A DNA stretch of 64,000 nt, taken from Isochrysis galbana (Eukaryota > Haptophyta > Isochrysidales > Isochrysidaceae). A program made the translations under genes and the position numbers. The stretch covers positions 4,036,148-4,100,147 of the forward strand of contig CM030931.1 of the NCBI GenBank assembly GCA_018136815.1, given 5' to 3'. The notes under the pieces were generated by a model. It ran no database searches. It was not told the origin of the DNA and worked only from the letters and a program-made list of their open reading frames with translations. Positions 49,541-59,022 of the stretch are shown piece by piece (the stretch's first letter is position 1; every line of letters begins with the position of its first letter).

Positions 49541-50130
49541 AACTAAAAGTTTATACTTAGTTCGCCCATGGGGGGGCACGAGCCCCCCTCTCTCTCCACT
49601 CCTCCCCTGCCATGGGGGAGGAATCACCCACTCTCCTGGCACGCCTGATGGCCTGCCAGGAGCACACTGCCATGCTGACCCATCCCTCTCCCCACAGGCA
49701 CGCCTGATTCGCCCGCCCTGGCCTGTCGTGGCCAGCCAATCCCTCTGACCAGCCCCTCCTCCCCCTGGGCCCCCCTGATCAGGAGCCCCCAGCCAGCTCC
49801 AGTCGACCCGCAGGGGCTCGGAGCGCCAGCGAGGGAGAGGCAGGAGGGGCCAGGGCCATGCCCCAGCCTCACCTGCCCCCTGAGTTGTGCTCCAAGGCCC
49901 CTGCAGGCCACCTGGGGACCTGAAGAGGGACCGCAGGCGCGCGCCATGGGCCCCCGCCGCAGGGAAGAGAGGAGGAAAAGGGAAGAGGGAGGGGAGGGGG
50001 GAGCGGCAGCTCTCCCCTCCGGCAGATACGTGTCTTCTCGCCCCGTTTGGGTAAGAGAAGACGGGGGCGCCAGAGCCAGGAGGGAAGGGCCGCGGCTCGC
50101 CGCGGCCACTCGCTCTAGCGAGGGAGATTA
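49541..50130 (+). mobile_element. Retroelement 5' portion, proline-rich family
   Basis: It begins with a hairpin-like AACTAAAAGTTTATACTTAG (49541-49560) and an ATG at 49568. The following text (short frames CHGGGITHSPG...) matches the minus-strand element at 63191-63942 and those at 4.1 and 50.4 kb. It contains the inverse of the CAGCTCAGGGGGCAG block at about 49881. The 3' end is not identifiable; sequence similarity fades near 50.13 kb, before a C-run. Confidence 0.55.
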
Positions 50131-50429
50131 GCGCTTCTGGGCTCCTAGCTCACGAGTGCCCCCCCCCCCCCCCACCCTGCGTTGCTTTTACCCGAAAGGG
50201 GTTTTCCCCCAGCGTGGACTCGAGGAGAGGACGCGCTGGGGTGCGCGGGGTCGGTGCATGCACTGGGGGGAGGACAAATATCGAGGGGAGGGGGCAGTGC
50301 CCCCACCCCCCGGTATCACTCGGACACCTAGTCCGTCAGGCATGGCGGGATTCCGGGACGGAAAAGTTATGTCCAATTAGCTAGTGGGGTTGGCTGGGAT
50401 ATAACATTGATTATTTTATTTTGCTCGAT

Positions 50430-50821
50430 CCGTCAACAGCTCAGGGGGCAGTGGAGGCTGGGCGGGCTCAGCACTCCCGGCCTCTCCTGCCTCTCCCTCG
50501 CGTGTCTTGCCGGTCCTGGGTGCCCCCCACAGCCCCACAGGCCTCTGTCTGCCTGGTGACTAGTGACCAGGCGAGGGGCGAAGGTTGAAGGTTGAGTACG
50601 AGTGCTGGCCCAAGTGCCAAGTGGGCCTGGGCAGATGCGAGTCCCGACCCGCGCCCACTGGGTGTGTTGGTCAGGGTGTTGAGTGCTCAGCCCATGCCAG
50701 AAATGCCAGGAGGCCGTGTGTGAGAGTGACTGATGGCCCCCCCCAGAGGGAAGTTAGTGCCATGTGAGGGGTGCGCGGAGAGCCCCCATGGTCCCATATT
50801 CCTATTATAACAATAGGTTCT
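50430..50821 (-). mobile_element. Retroelement 5' portion, proline-rich family
   Basis: On the minus strand it starts with a hairpin CCTATTGTTATAATAGG (50801-50817) and ATGs at 50797 and 50789. It shares the CAGCTCAGGGGGCAGTGGAG and CCTGCCTCTCCCTCGC blocks with the copies at 4.1 and 63.2 kb. The frame is broken. It faces the copy at 49.54-50.13 kb. Confidence 0.5.
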
Positions 50822-51051
50822 TATTGTTGATGGAAACTTGGGCAAATTTTAGTGAATATTTCTGCTAACCCCTAGGGGGGGGGGATAACACACCCACCCA
50901 CAAGTCGTCGCCACAAGAGCCATCGTCACAGCCTCGTGAAAACATTAGCATGGCCATGGGCCATGACTACTCATACACAACACATAAAACACCTGAGGAT
51001 TTCATCTATGAGGGATGCACATGACAATTGACGAGGGCATGACTACGTTGT

Positions 51052-54000
51052 TTACATGAGTGTGCAGGCCTTAGTCTTGCTTTCCAGGTCTCGTGCACCC
51101 TCGGGTGTGGCGCCAAGTCGTTCAATCTGCGCACGCAGAGCCTGCTTCTCACGATTTGCCCGCTCGAGCGCCGCAACGTAAGCCTGGTGCTGCTCTCGAG
51201 CATGGGCTTGGACTTGCTCGGCGTATGCTGCAAGCTCAGCCTGTGAGATCATGCCGTCCCCGTCAGTATCGGCAGCCGCAAAACCATTTTGGAAGGCCGC
51301 GTATTCGTCGCGATCCACTTTACCGTCCTTGTTCGAGTCAGCAGCCAAGAAGGCTCGTTGAGCGGGCGTCATCGCCGCAACGCCACTGCCGTTAGCGGGC
51401 ATGCTTCCTACTAGCATTGGCATGCCTGCCCTCCCCTTGAGCTGCTCCTCTTTTCGCATCATAGTCACATACTTCTCCTCGAGGGTCTCCAACTTTGTCA
51501 GCACACGATGAAGACCTGAGGGGTTGCCACACTGCGCGCAGTCGACTGTACATAGACGCGGATTGAGCTTCTCAAATTTGTGCTCGAAATCGGTGTAAAG
51601 GGTGAGAGCGAACTTATGCTCGATCCCAGGGCGATCAGTGTAAGGAATTACGATGTAGCGCTTGCCCTCATCAGGCTCGAGCTCGCCTATCTCAAGCCAC
51701 TGACCATCGCCGCGGCGCAATTCCGCCGTCTTGAGGACCTTGGGCGGATTTGGACCGTCCAACTTGATGTGATCACCCTCTCCTTGACAGATGACAAAGC
51801 CCACGGTTGGATAGTCGGGCTCCGTCTGAAGACCGGCCACGTCGCGCATGTCGGTTTTAACGCCATGGAGCTCCAGGAAGAGGAAGCAGCGTGTCCGCTG
51901 CTCCAGCGTTATTTGGAATTGGAAATTCTTCGTCCATTGCTCAAGGGGGCCAGTCACCGGCCCGCCTGCCGATTCCTCCTCGCCAAGAGCGTTCCCTGTA
52001 CCGCCACGTGACCATGCGTCTAGAAGAGTAGTGCGCTTCCAATCATCCTCGGGCTTGACGTCAGAAAAGCCAAAGTCGGGCACGCCATCGTCGTCTCGGT
52101 CGTCGGAAAGGATGGTCAAACGGAAGAGCGACTCGCGCCCAGGTTCAAACATGAAAGGCATCAGAATGTATGGAATGGGGGAAGACTTCTCGAATGTGTA
52201 CTCGACGGTAACCTGCCTCGAGAAGCGCGGTTCTTTGCAGAATACAAAGTCTCCGCCGTCCTCCTCGTCGCCGTCCTTGAGCACGAGCTTCCGCCTCTTG
52301 TGGTCTCCAGGGTTCTCGTTGCCCCTGAAAATGTAGAATCCAATCGCGTTGGAATAGTGGCGGCCGTGGCCCGCGCTCATCCGCGCATCTGGCTGTGTCA
52401 ACTTGATGACAAGCTTCGTCTTCGGTCGCGTGATGTTCAGAATCCACTGGTTGTTATTGCGCCAAGAGATGAAATTGGTGCAGCCACCGGCCGTCTCATC
52501 CATCCACCTCGATTTAACTGTGAAGCGGGTCCAAAGGTCATCGAGCATCCGGCACATGTAGACCTTTGTCATGTGCTTACAAAAGTCCTCGTACTCAATC
52601 CAGAATGTGCCGTCGTTGGACGATTTGGAGAAGTGCAGCATCTGGCGCAATCGTGAATTCCAGGCAGATGAATCATCAGACCATTTGCCGTTCCACTCCT
52701 TCGCATTCCCGTTCTCGTCGAGTGGAATTCGAAGGCGCATCAGCTTGTTATCCTCGAAATCACCACCAGTCACCATGCAGTAGGCACGATTTAGCAAGAT
52801 GCCTTTCGCCGTAGTTTGAGGTCGCGGTTCGCCCTTGGTTGTGCAGGTGCAGCCCACAACGTGTTCAGTCTTCATTTTTTCCATGATCTCGTCCCAGAGT
52901 CGACCTGGGGTGTGGCCCTTAGGGATCCACTGCTTCACGCCACCCTTCTCGGGACAGTCCTTGGTCAGGTCGAATTTGTATCCAATGCCGCCTGTGAGGT
53001 CCTCGAGTCCCTGCACTACTGTGCCGCCTTGCATCGCCTCGTATGTCCCCGAGTATTTTGCGAAGACCTTCTCCATGATCATAACCCAGTACACAGATGG
53101 GTCCACGTTGCGCGCGAACGCCGGATTGCCGTCGGCCGTGCATGGAATGCGGTCGTCGACAAGGATGACCTGCCAGTCATCATCTGAGAGCGGGTCGTCA
53201 CGATAGATCTTGCATACGAAAAAACCCTTGTCGGCATGAAGTTCAGCCTCGCCGAAGAAAAAACGATCGAGCTGTTCTCGGTTGCCGGACACAATGTTGA
53301 TGGCGGAGAGAAGCCATCGGTTGTCGATGCCAAATCCTTGCACGACATTCTCCACCTCCCAATCGTTTTTGAACAGCTTGGGAGTATCCGTCCACTCGCG
53401 TGGCCGTCGCCATTGCGTCACTACCGGCATGCCCGCCACGGGCTTACCACCATTGTAGACAGCTGGCTGATAATCGCCATTTGCGTTTCCTTTGGCTGGT
53501 GGGAAATCGGGATCCTCAAATAGCCCACCATTCGCCGCAGCGTTAGCGAGTGCCTGCTCAACCAATTCCTTCTTGCGCTTCTTGACATTTTCTGAGAGTG
53601 GCTGGCCCTCGATGGTCATCATAGGCACGTTTTCGACCCACTTCTCGAGACGCGCAAGTTCTTCGAGCTCCATTTTTTGCGCATATCCCATCTTGCCGTC
53701 GTCGCCGAGCTCCTCCCGTGTTTTGGCGACGTTGTGCTTCGCCATCGGCGGCGCCAAAGCATTTTTCGCGTTGGAGCCCGGCCCAGCGATGCCCTGCGGT
53801 CGAGGGCGATTGACCCCGACGACGCCACCGAGCCCTACCTCGCCGCCTTGAAGTGCCTTAACGTTGAACACCGTGTCGGTGCAGTACAGTGTGAGGTTAA
53901 AGTCGCCCTCTTGGTTGGGATGAAAAGTACATGCCAAGAAGGTGTACGTGCCCGCACCGGGCAGTGAAAACTGAGCAGAGACTTCCTGGGAGCCAACCGC

Positions 54001-56403
54001 GAATTTGGACGAGCCAACCAGGTCGGCCGCACGTTCTTCGTAAGCCCCACGTACCAGCCCGCCGCCTGATTTGAAGGCGAGGAATCCCAACGCAGGTGCC
54101 AGCGTGCTCGCTTGCTCCTGCAGCGTTTGGGCGTCCCCTGCGCGGCCTTCAGCCGCAGCCCGTTGAGCCTCAGCGGCGAGGCGCGCTTGCGCCTCTTGTA
54201 AGCGGGCCGACTCTTGTGGCGGCAGCGAGAGGCTAAGAACCCCTACAACCGTGGCCGGACCGTTGACACTGATTTCGAATTGGGGGTTCTGCGCCCAGGT
54301 GTCGGGATTGTTCGGACAACCACCAGCCGTGCCTTCTGCGACCTTCCACTTCCCGGCTACTGTGCGTTCTTGCCAATCGCCAGAATTTGGTAGAGGCGTA
54401 AGCAAGCACCCAGCAGGCGATGAGACAGTCAGATGGAAAGCCATCATGACTGATGGCTCGAGGGTGCACGGCAGGAGCGTGTAATCGACGCCGGGCTCCA
54501 ACTCAGCCTCGAAGCACACCTGCCGGGATTTGGCTATCCGGGAGAGCCCGAGAAGCTCGTCGTCCTGCAAAAAGCGTTTGCGACGGGCGCCCTCGCTCGC
54601 CTTCAAGAGATACACGCCTATCGCGTGGGGGTATGAATCGTCCTCGAGGTTCCCATCGAGCTCTGCGTCGGGTTGTGCAATCGCAATCAGCGCGGTCGTT
54701 TTTGTAGGAACTGTCAGGCGATACTGAGGGTTTGATCGCCAACGGGTGCCGGGCCACGTAGAAATGCAGCCCCCAGCATTGGTTGCATCCCACTCGCCGG
54801 CAACGTACGACTTGGTAGCATCATCCACCAGCCGGCAGACATATACCTTGGTGAATCCCGCGATGAAGTCGTCGAAAGTCATCCAGAATGACCCATCTTT
54901 GGGCCGCCCACCGAGCGAGGCAGCTGGTCCCGGCATGTTTTGCCACTCCATGGAGCTGTTGCCCCATGCTCCTTCCCACTCAACGAGCGGCGTCACCCGC
55001 CCGTCGCCACCTGTCCTACCGTAGCAATTACGCAGCCGCACCATCAACAGCCCCTGTGCATCCTTCATCTCAATCACCGGGTAGACGAGCGGCCGGTATT
55101 GCGTGTCCGGCAGAGCGGCCTTCTCCCCTGGTGATGCATGCTTCGCCTTGAATGTCGCGCCGAGTAGGTGGCCAGCACCAAGCAGCCCAGAGAGTTTGGT
55201 CCACATAGCCCCGGAAGCGATATCCGTCGCTGCGGAGACCATCAATTGCTTCTCGCCCATAAATGCACCGTCCCGAAGATAGATTTTATCCGAGAAGCCA
55301 CCTGTTAGATCCTCCAATGAAGCACCAACGCGACCGTTAGACATGGCCTCGTAGCAGCCGTACATCTTGGCTAAGGCCTTCAGCACTATCGCCACGGGCC
55401 CCTCGCGAGGCTCTGCATTGGATGAGTAAGCAAGCGAACGCTTTCCGTGGCAGGGCAGAAGATCGTCTACCACAGTTGTACGCCAGGCACCGTCTTTGAA
55501 CAAGCGGACCCCGTGCATCCCAGAGCCAGGCTCTGACCACACTAGCACACGTTTGAGGAGCTCGGGCCGTGTCCGCACCATTGCCAGCGCCCCGAGAATG
55601 TGCCGGTCCTCCAGGCCGTCGCGTGGCACGATTAATGTGCCCGGCTTGCCATAGGGCCCATCGAGCTCGCCGCTGCCAGGCAGAATCTCGAGGCGGGCCC
55701 ACGCGTCAATCTTCTTGGTCTTGGAGCCCGGAGCTCCAGAAACGTACAAGCATTTGGGATCCTTGCCAGCACAGTTGAACTCAGGATCCTCAAAAGCGGT
55801 CTTTCCTTCACGCCTTTGAGCCGCAAGTTGCGCCAAACCAGCAGCAAGCACGGGGTCGTTGCCGATTGACGCTTGCTGCACAGGCGGTCCGGCCGTGGCG
55901 CGGACAGGCTCCACATTGCGCTTCGAACCAGAACCATTGCTGAAAGGCGCGGGGGGCTGCTGCGCCGGCTGCGCAGCAACAATGTTGGCAGTAGCATGTG
56001 GCTCCAACGTGAAATCACCACCTTCGTGTCCGACCCCAAGCTTGAAATCGCCCTCGAATCCCGGCTCAAATGTCGAGGGCAGGATGACATAGCACTTTCC
56101 AGGTGGGAGGGGATCGCACTGGAACGTCACTCGCTGCGCATTGGTCGGTTTGAACTTGGACTTGGTGACGACCATCGAGGTACTGAGCGTATTGGTGAGT
56201 GGCACACCAATCTCTCCCTTGAGCACGATCAGCCCGATCGGCAGAAGCGCATCAGGAGGCTGATTCTGGGCCAGCTCGACGATGGCGGTGCCGGGTGCGG
56301 TGGGCACCAGCGCGTACTGCGGGTTCTTGGGCCAGGACGAGTGTTTGGGGCAACCCCCGGTCAGCTCGGGCCCTCTCCAGGCACCCTCGACGCTCTTCTC
56401 CAT
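51052..56403 (-). CDS. Double pseudo-calpain with EF-hands and CaaX box
   Basis: The protein has 1783 residues from the ATG at 56403. Five calpain C2-like (domain III) units are marked by G-W-x(n)-GGC...NPQ motifs, at about 8, 535, 700, 1315 and 1480. Two CysPc-like domains span 205-520 and 970-1310. In the first, the Cys position reads LEDRHILGA (Cys to Arg) and the His box reads LVYPV; RLRN keeps Asn. In the second, QGFGIDNRWLL (Cys to Arg), NRAYCMV (His to Arg) and RLRIP (Asn to Ile) lose the whole triad. So no protease activity is expected. Two canonical EF-hands (DSNKDGKVDRDE, DTDGDGMISQAE) sit at about 1665-1715, then a coiled coil. The last four residues, CTLM, form a farnesyl-type CaaX box. 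It is probably a Ca2+-responsive membrane scaffold; the role is inferred. Confidence 0.85.
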   Translation of the reverse strand: MEKSVEGAWRGPELTGGCPKHSSWPKNPQYALVPTAPGTAIVELAQNQPPDALLPIGLIVLKGEIGVPLTNTLSTSMVVTKSKFKPTNAQRVTFQCDPLPPGKCYVILPSTFEPGFEGDFKLGVGHEGGDFTLEPHATANIVAAQPAQQPPAPFSNGSGSKRNVEPVRATAGPPVQQASIGNDPVLAAGLAQLAAQRREGKTAFEDPEFNCAGKDPKCLYVSGAPGSKTKKIDAWARLEILPGSGELDGPYGKPGTLIVPRDGLEDRHILGALAMVRTRPELLKRVLVWSEPGSGMHGVRLFKDGAWRTTVVDDLLPCHGKRSLAYSSNAEPREGPVAIVLKALAKMYGCYEAMSNGRVGASLEDLTGGFSDKIYLRDGAFMGEKQLMVSAATDIASGAMWTKLSGLLGAGHLLGATFKAKHASPGEKAALPDTQYRPLVYPVIEMKDAQGLLMVRLRNCYGRTGGDGRVTPLVEWEGAWGNSSMEWQNMPGPAASLGGRPKDGSFWMTFDDFIAGFTKVYVCRLVDDATKSYVAGEWDATNAGGCISTWPGTRWRSNPQYRLTVPTKTTALIAIAQPDAELDGNLEDDSYPHAIGVYLLKASEGARRKRFLQDDELLGLSRIAKSRQVCFEAELEPGVDYTLLPCTLEPSVMMAFHLTVSSPAGCLLTPLPNSGDWQERTVAGKWKVAEGTAGGCPNNPDTWAQNPQFEISVNGPATVVGVLSLSLPPQESARLQEAQARLAAEAQRAAAEGRAGDAQTLQEQASTLAPALGFLAFKSGGGLVRGAYEERAADLVGSSKFAVGSQEVSAQFSLPGAGTYTFLACTFHPNQEGDFNLTLYCTDTVFNVKALQGGEVGLGGVVGVNRPRPQGIAGPGSNAKNALAPPMAKHNVAKTREELGDDGKMGYAQKMELEELARLEKWVENVPMMTIEGQPLSENVKKRKKELVEQALANAAANGGLFEDPDFPPAKGNANGDYQPAVYNGGKPVAGMPVVTQWRRPREWTDTPKLFKNDWEVENVVQGFGIDNRWLLSAINIVSGNREQLDRFFFGEAELHADKGFFVCKIYRDDPLSDDDWQVILVDDRIPCTADGNPAFARNVDPSVYWVMIMEKVFAKYSGTYEAMQGGTVVQGLEDLTGGIGYKFDLTKDCPEKGGVKQWIPKGHTPGRLWDEIMEKMKTEHVVGCTCTTKGEPRPQTTAKGILLNRAYCMVTGGDFEDNKLMRLRIPLDENGNAKEWNGKWSDDSSAWNSRLRQMLHFSKSSNDGTFWIEYEDFCKHMTKVYMCRMLDDLWTRFTVKSRWMDETAGGCTNFISWRNNNQWILNITRPKTKLVIKLTQPDARMSAGHGRHYSNAIGFYIFRGNENPGDHKRRKLVLKDGDEEDGGDFVFCKEPRFSRQVTVEYTFEKSSPIPYILMPFMFEPGRESLFRLTILSDDRDDDGVPDFGFSDVKPEDDWKRTTLLDAWSRGGTGNALGEEESAGGPVTGPLEQWTKNFQFQITLEQRTRCFLFLELHGVKTDMRDVAGLQTEPDYPTVGFVICQGEGDHIKLDGPNPPKVLKTAELRRGDGQWLEIGELEPDEGKRYIVIPYTDRPGIEHKFALTLYTDFEHKFEKLNPRLCTVDCAQCGNPSGLHRVLTKLETLEEKYVTMMRKEEQLKGRAGMPMLVGSMPANGSGVAAMTPAQRAFLAADSNKDGKVDRDEYAAFQNGFAAADTDGDGMISQAELAAYAEQVQAHAREQHQAYVAALERANREKQALRAQIERLGATPEGARDLESKTKACTLM

Positions 56404-56699
56404 CGGTGATGATTGGGGGGGAGGGAGGGGGGGGGGGAAGGCGGAGAGAGAGAGAGGGACGGGGTCTGGCGGGCGTCCCTGTGTGGGTTGGCCTTGGGTG
56501 GAGGGGGGGAAGGGAGGGGCGGCGCCAACGCTTCTCGGCGTGTACCTGACAGTGAGCAGTGAGGGAGTGTGAGAAGAAGAAAATGAAACCGGGCGAGCGA
56601 GTGAGCCCCGCTCCGAGCGACTTGTAAGTTAGTTATCTCATGGCCATGGTCCATGCTGTGTAGAACATCAATACCCCTCGTTGCCAAAAGTTTGACGTT

Positions 56700-57463
56700 C
56701 TATTCTTGGGAAGTGCCGGCAGGACTCCCGCTTTCATCGGGCTGACCCGACACATCTGGCCTAGCCACTATGCGGGCTGCCGCAGGGCTCCCACAGGTGA
56801 GACAGAACCGCAGGCACACTGCCCTGCCGGCGTTGCTGTCTTCGGGCTCTTCCTCCTCATCCACATCCAGAGGGGGGGGAGCGAGTTGTGTGGAGTTGTT
56901 AACAATCGGCTTTGGATCCGACTGGGGGTCGGCTCGCTTTCGCGATGGCTGCTGTGGTTGTGGGGCTGGTTGCTTCTGGGCTTGCTGCACTGGGTCCTTC
57001 CCCATGGGTCCCTTCTGAGCGGCTTCCGCGTACGATTTTTGTGCAGGTGTTGGTTGTTGGTTGGAGGGCGCAAAAGCTCCCAAGATTGATTGTTGTGTCA
57101 AGTGCCCGCCCACGAGGGGTGCGCTGATGGTAGGAGTTGCCGCCATGGGGGTGGCAGCAGTGCTGCCAGCCCCCATGGGGAGTCCTTGGTTGGGTGGCGA
57201 GACGAGGGAGGCGTGTGGCAGGGCACTGCCCTGGCTCTGGTCTGCACCAGGGAACAGGACTCTGCCTGTTCCCTGGCTGTGTGGCTGCTTGGGAGGCGAG
57301 GGAGGTGGCGCCATCTCGACGTCCTGATCGGGAGGGGCTGAGGGTTGCGAGCGCTTGGGCTCCGGCGGCTTGGGTCGGCCCCGTTGGGGTGTCGTGGCGG
57401 CAGGGGGCTGGGAGGTGGGAGCGGTCGGCGCGCGCTCCATCGCTAAAACTATAACAATAGTTT
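56700..57463 (-). mobile_element. Retroelement 5' portion with proline-rich ORF
   Basis: On the minus strand a hairpin (57446-57463, arms AAACTAT/ATAGTTT) stands just upstream of an ATG at 57440. The ORF is 246 codons and starts MERAPTAPTSQPPAA. It is P/Q/A-rich with PKRSQPSAPPDQ and SYAEAAQKGP, and ends GTSQE at 56700. The MERA start and hairpin match the LINE at 14574. The SYAEAA word is common in LINE ORF1-type proteins. There are no nucleic-acid enzymes, so it is a truncated copy or ORF1 alone. Confidence 0.55.
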
Positions 57464-57661
57464 CTCAACGACACCACAACTCTAGCCACTTCCTATCCCG
57501 AACTAGCATTTTGGTAATATATGTGTATGCCAGCACCGTTACATCGCCAACATGCTTCCTCACACCCTCCACTGTCATTGGCAACAGGTCAGGTACACAC
57601 AACCAACGCAGAGTATACGACTTGGGTATGCCTTCTCTTCATTCTTGCTTGCGCGCCGCTT

Positions 57662-58555
57662 TCACGCTCTCGCCTTCCGCCGTGCTTCCTTACCGGGCCG
57701 GCCTCGGCCACCGGCCCGTCCTCGGCCCTCTCCACCCCTGCCACCTGCTCCCTTGCCTTTTCCTCCGCCCTTGCCACCTCTCCTGCCATTGAAGTAGCTC
57801 ATGTCACCGGACGACTCTGCTGAATTGCGCTTATCTTTGCGCTGCTTCTTGCCAAAGCGCTGGTCGGCGCGCTCGCGTTTGCTCACAACCGCGCTCCCGC
57901 TGGCATGACGCTTAGAAGCGGGCTCGTCGATGCCGATGTCAAAGCCGTCGAACTTGTTATCCAGCTTGATGCCCTTTTTTCGCGCATTTGTAACCTCGGC
58001 GATCGAGCGCTTCTTTTGCTGCGCGCGCTCCTGCATTTTGGCTACTTGCACCGCTTTACCGAACTTCTTGGCGGTGCGCTGCTTGCGGCGTTCATCTGCC
58101 GCCTTTATGGACTCTTGCTCTCCGATGATCTTGCGCTTGACGCGCTCCATGTGCTTATCCGACTTAGTCATCTCTGCAAAGTAGTCGTCCGGCCGGCGGT
58201 AAGGAATACCAAGTCGATCCATGCGGCCTTGGGCAACCTTGACGGCGGAGAGCGCCTGGTTGTAGAATGCGAGCTCACGCTTCAGGTCATCCTCCGCGTC
58301 TTCCACACCCAGCGGCTCTGGCGCCGTCACGACTAGGCAATCGAGCCATGCCTTGTCGTCGTCCTCTGGGTCAGCCCCATTGGTCAGCTGCTGCAGCTTG
58401 AGCTGGAGCGCGGCCTCGTTAGAGATGGCAGGCTGGTGGCGGACGGGACGCCCTCCATTCATCGCCAGCAGCTCCTCCTCCGCCTCGCCTTCCTCCTCCG
58501 CCGCCACAGGTTTGGGCTTGATCTTCTTGGTGGGGCGAAGCATTCCCGTGGCCAT
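57662..58555 (-). CDS. EBP2: rRNA-processing protein EBP2
   Basis: The protein has 297 residues from the ATG at 58555 (MATGMLRPTKK); the frame is open upstream, but that part is not protein-like. The central region has DLKRELAFYNQAL, GIPYRRPDDYFAEM, KSDKHMERVKRKI and KFGKAVQVAKMQERAQQKK, which is the conserved core of EBP2 (human EBNA1BP2). EBP2 is a nucleolar factor needed for 27S pre-rRNA processing and 60S assembly. Here DNKFDGFDIG precedes a G/R/K-rich nucleolar-type tail. The gene is head-to-head with the Kelch-CUB gene (467-bp spacer). An ordinary single-copy housekeeping gene. Confidence 0.9.
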   Translation of the reverse strand: MATGMLRPTKKIKPKPVAAEEEGEAEEELLAMNGGRPVRHQPAISNEAALQLKLQQLTNGADPEDDDKAWLDCLVVTAPEPLGVEDAEDDLKRELAFYNQALSAVKVAQGRMDRLGIPYRRPDDYFAEMTKSDKHMERVKRKIIGEQESIKAADERRKQRTAKKFGKAVQVAKMQERAQQKKRSIAEVTNARKKGIKLDNKFDGFDIGIDEPASKRHASGSAVVSKRERADQRFGKKQRKDKRNSAESSGDMSYFNGRRGGKGGGKGKGAGGRGGEGRGRAGGRGRPGKEARRKARA

Positions 58556-59022
58556 CCGCGAGGACCGGCGGCCGCCCGGCCCCTGGCCTCCTATAACTTC
58601 TAGCGGCGACAAGCCAGTACTCTTTACCCTTAGAAGACCCCCCCCCCCCCCGGGTCGCGTTTCATCGTTTCTTCTTCTCGACCGACCACCGCCAACAACA
58701 AAACTCAGCTTAACGGCTCTCAACTGGCGAGGGGGGCCCGCAAGGGGAAGAGAGAGAGAACAATACGCAGCCAGGGGCGGCGGGACGGGCACCTCGCCGT
58801 GAGAGAGATGTAGCTGATAGAGCGAGGAGAAAAGTGCGAGAGGCTTCTCTCCCCGCGGCCCCTTCAGTTTCATTGTACCGATACAGGGGAACGAGAGGAG
58901 AAAGAGAGAACTTTAGGAATACTTTACATGATCAAGAGAGGAAGAAGTGGGAGAAGAGCGAGAGGAGAGAGGAGAGCGCGAGCGAGGGCAGGGGAGAGGC
59001 CACCTCCGCTCCCCACATTGGC
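58556..59022. promoter_or_regulatory. Bidirectional spacer between EBP2 and the Kelch-CUB gene
   Basis: 467 bp separate the two divergent start codons and presumably hold both promoters. Visible features are a C12-run near 58640 and a purine-rich stretch (58900-59000). No TATA box is obvious on either side. Confidence 0.5.

Noticed and set aside
58556..58873. 106-residue N-terminal extension of EBP2
   Set aside because: It has no ATG-supported conservation, is GC-rich low complexity, and EBP2 homology begins after the ATG at 58555.
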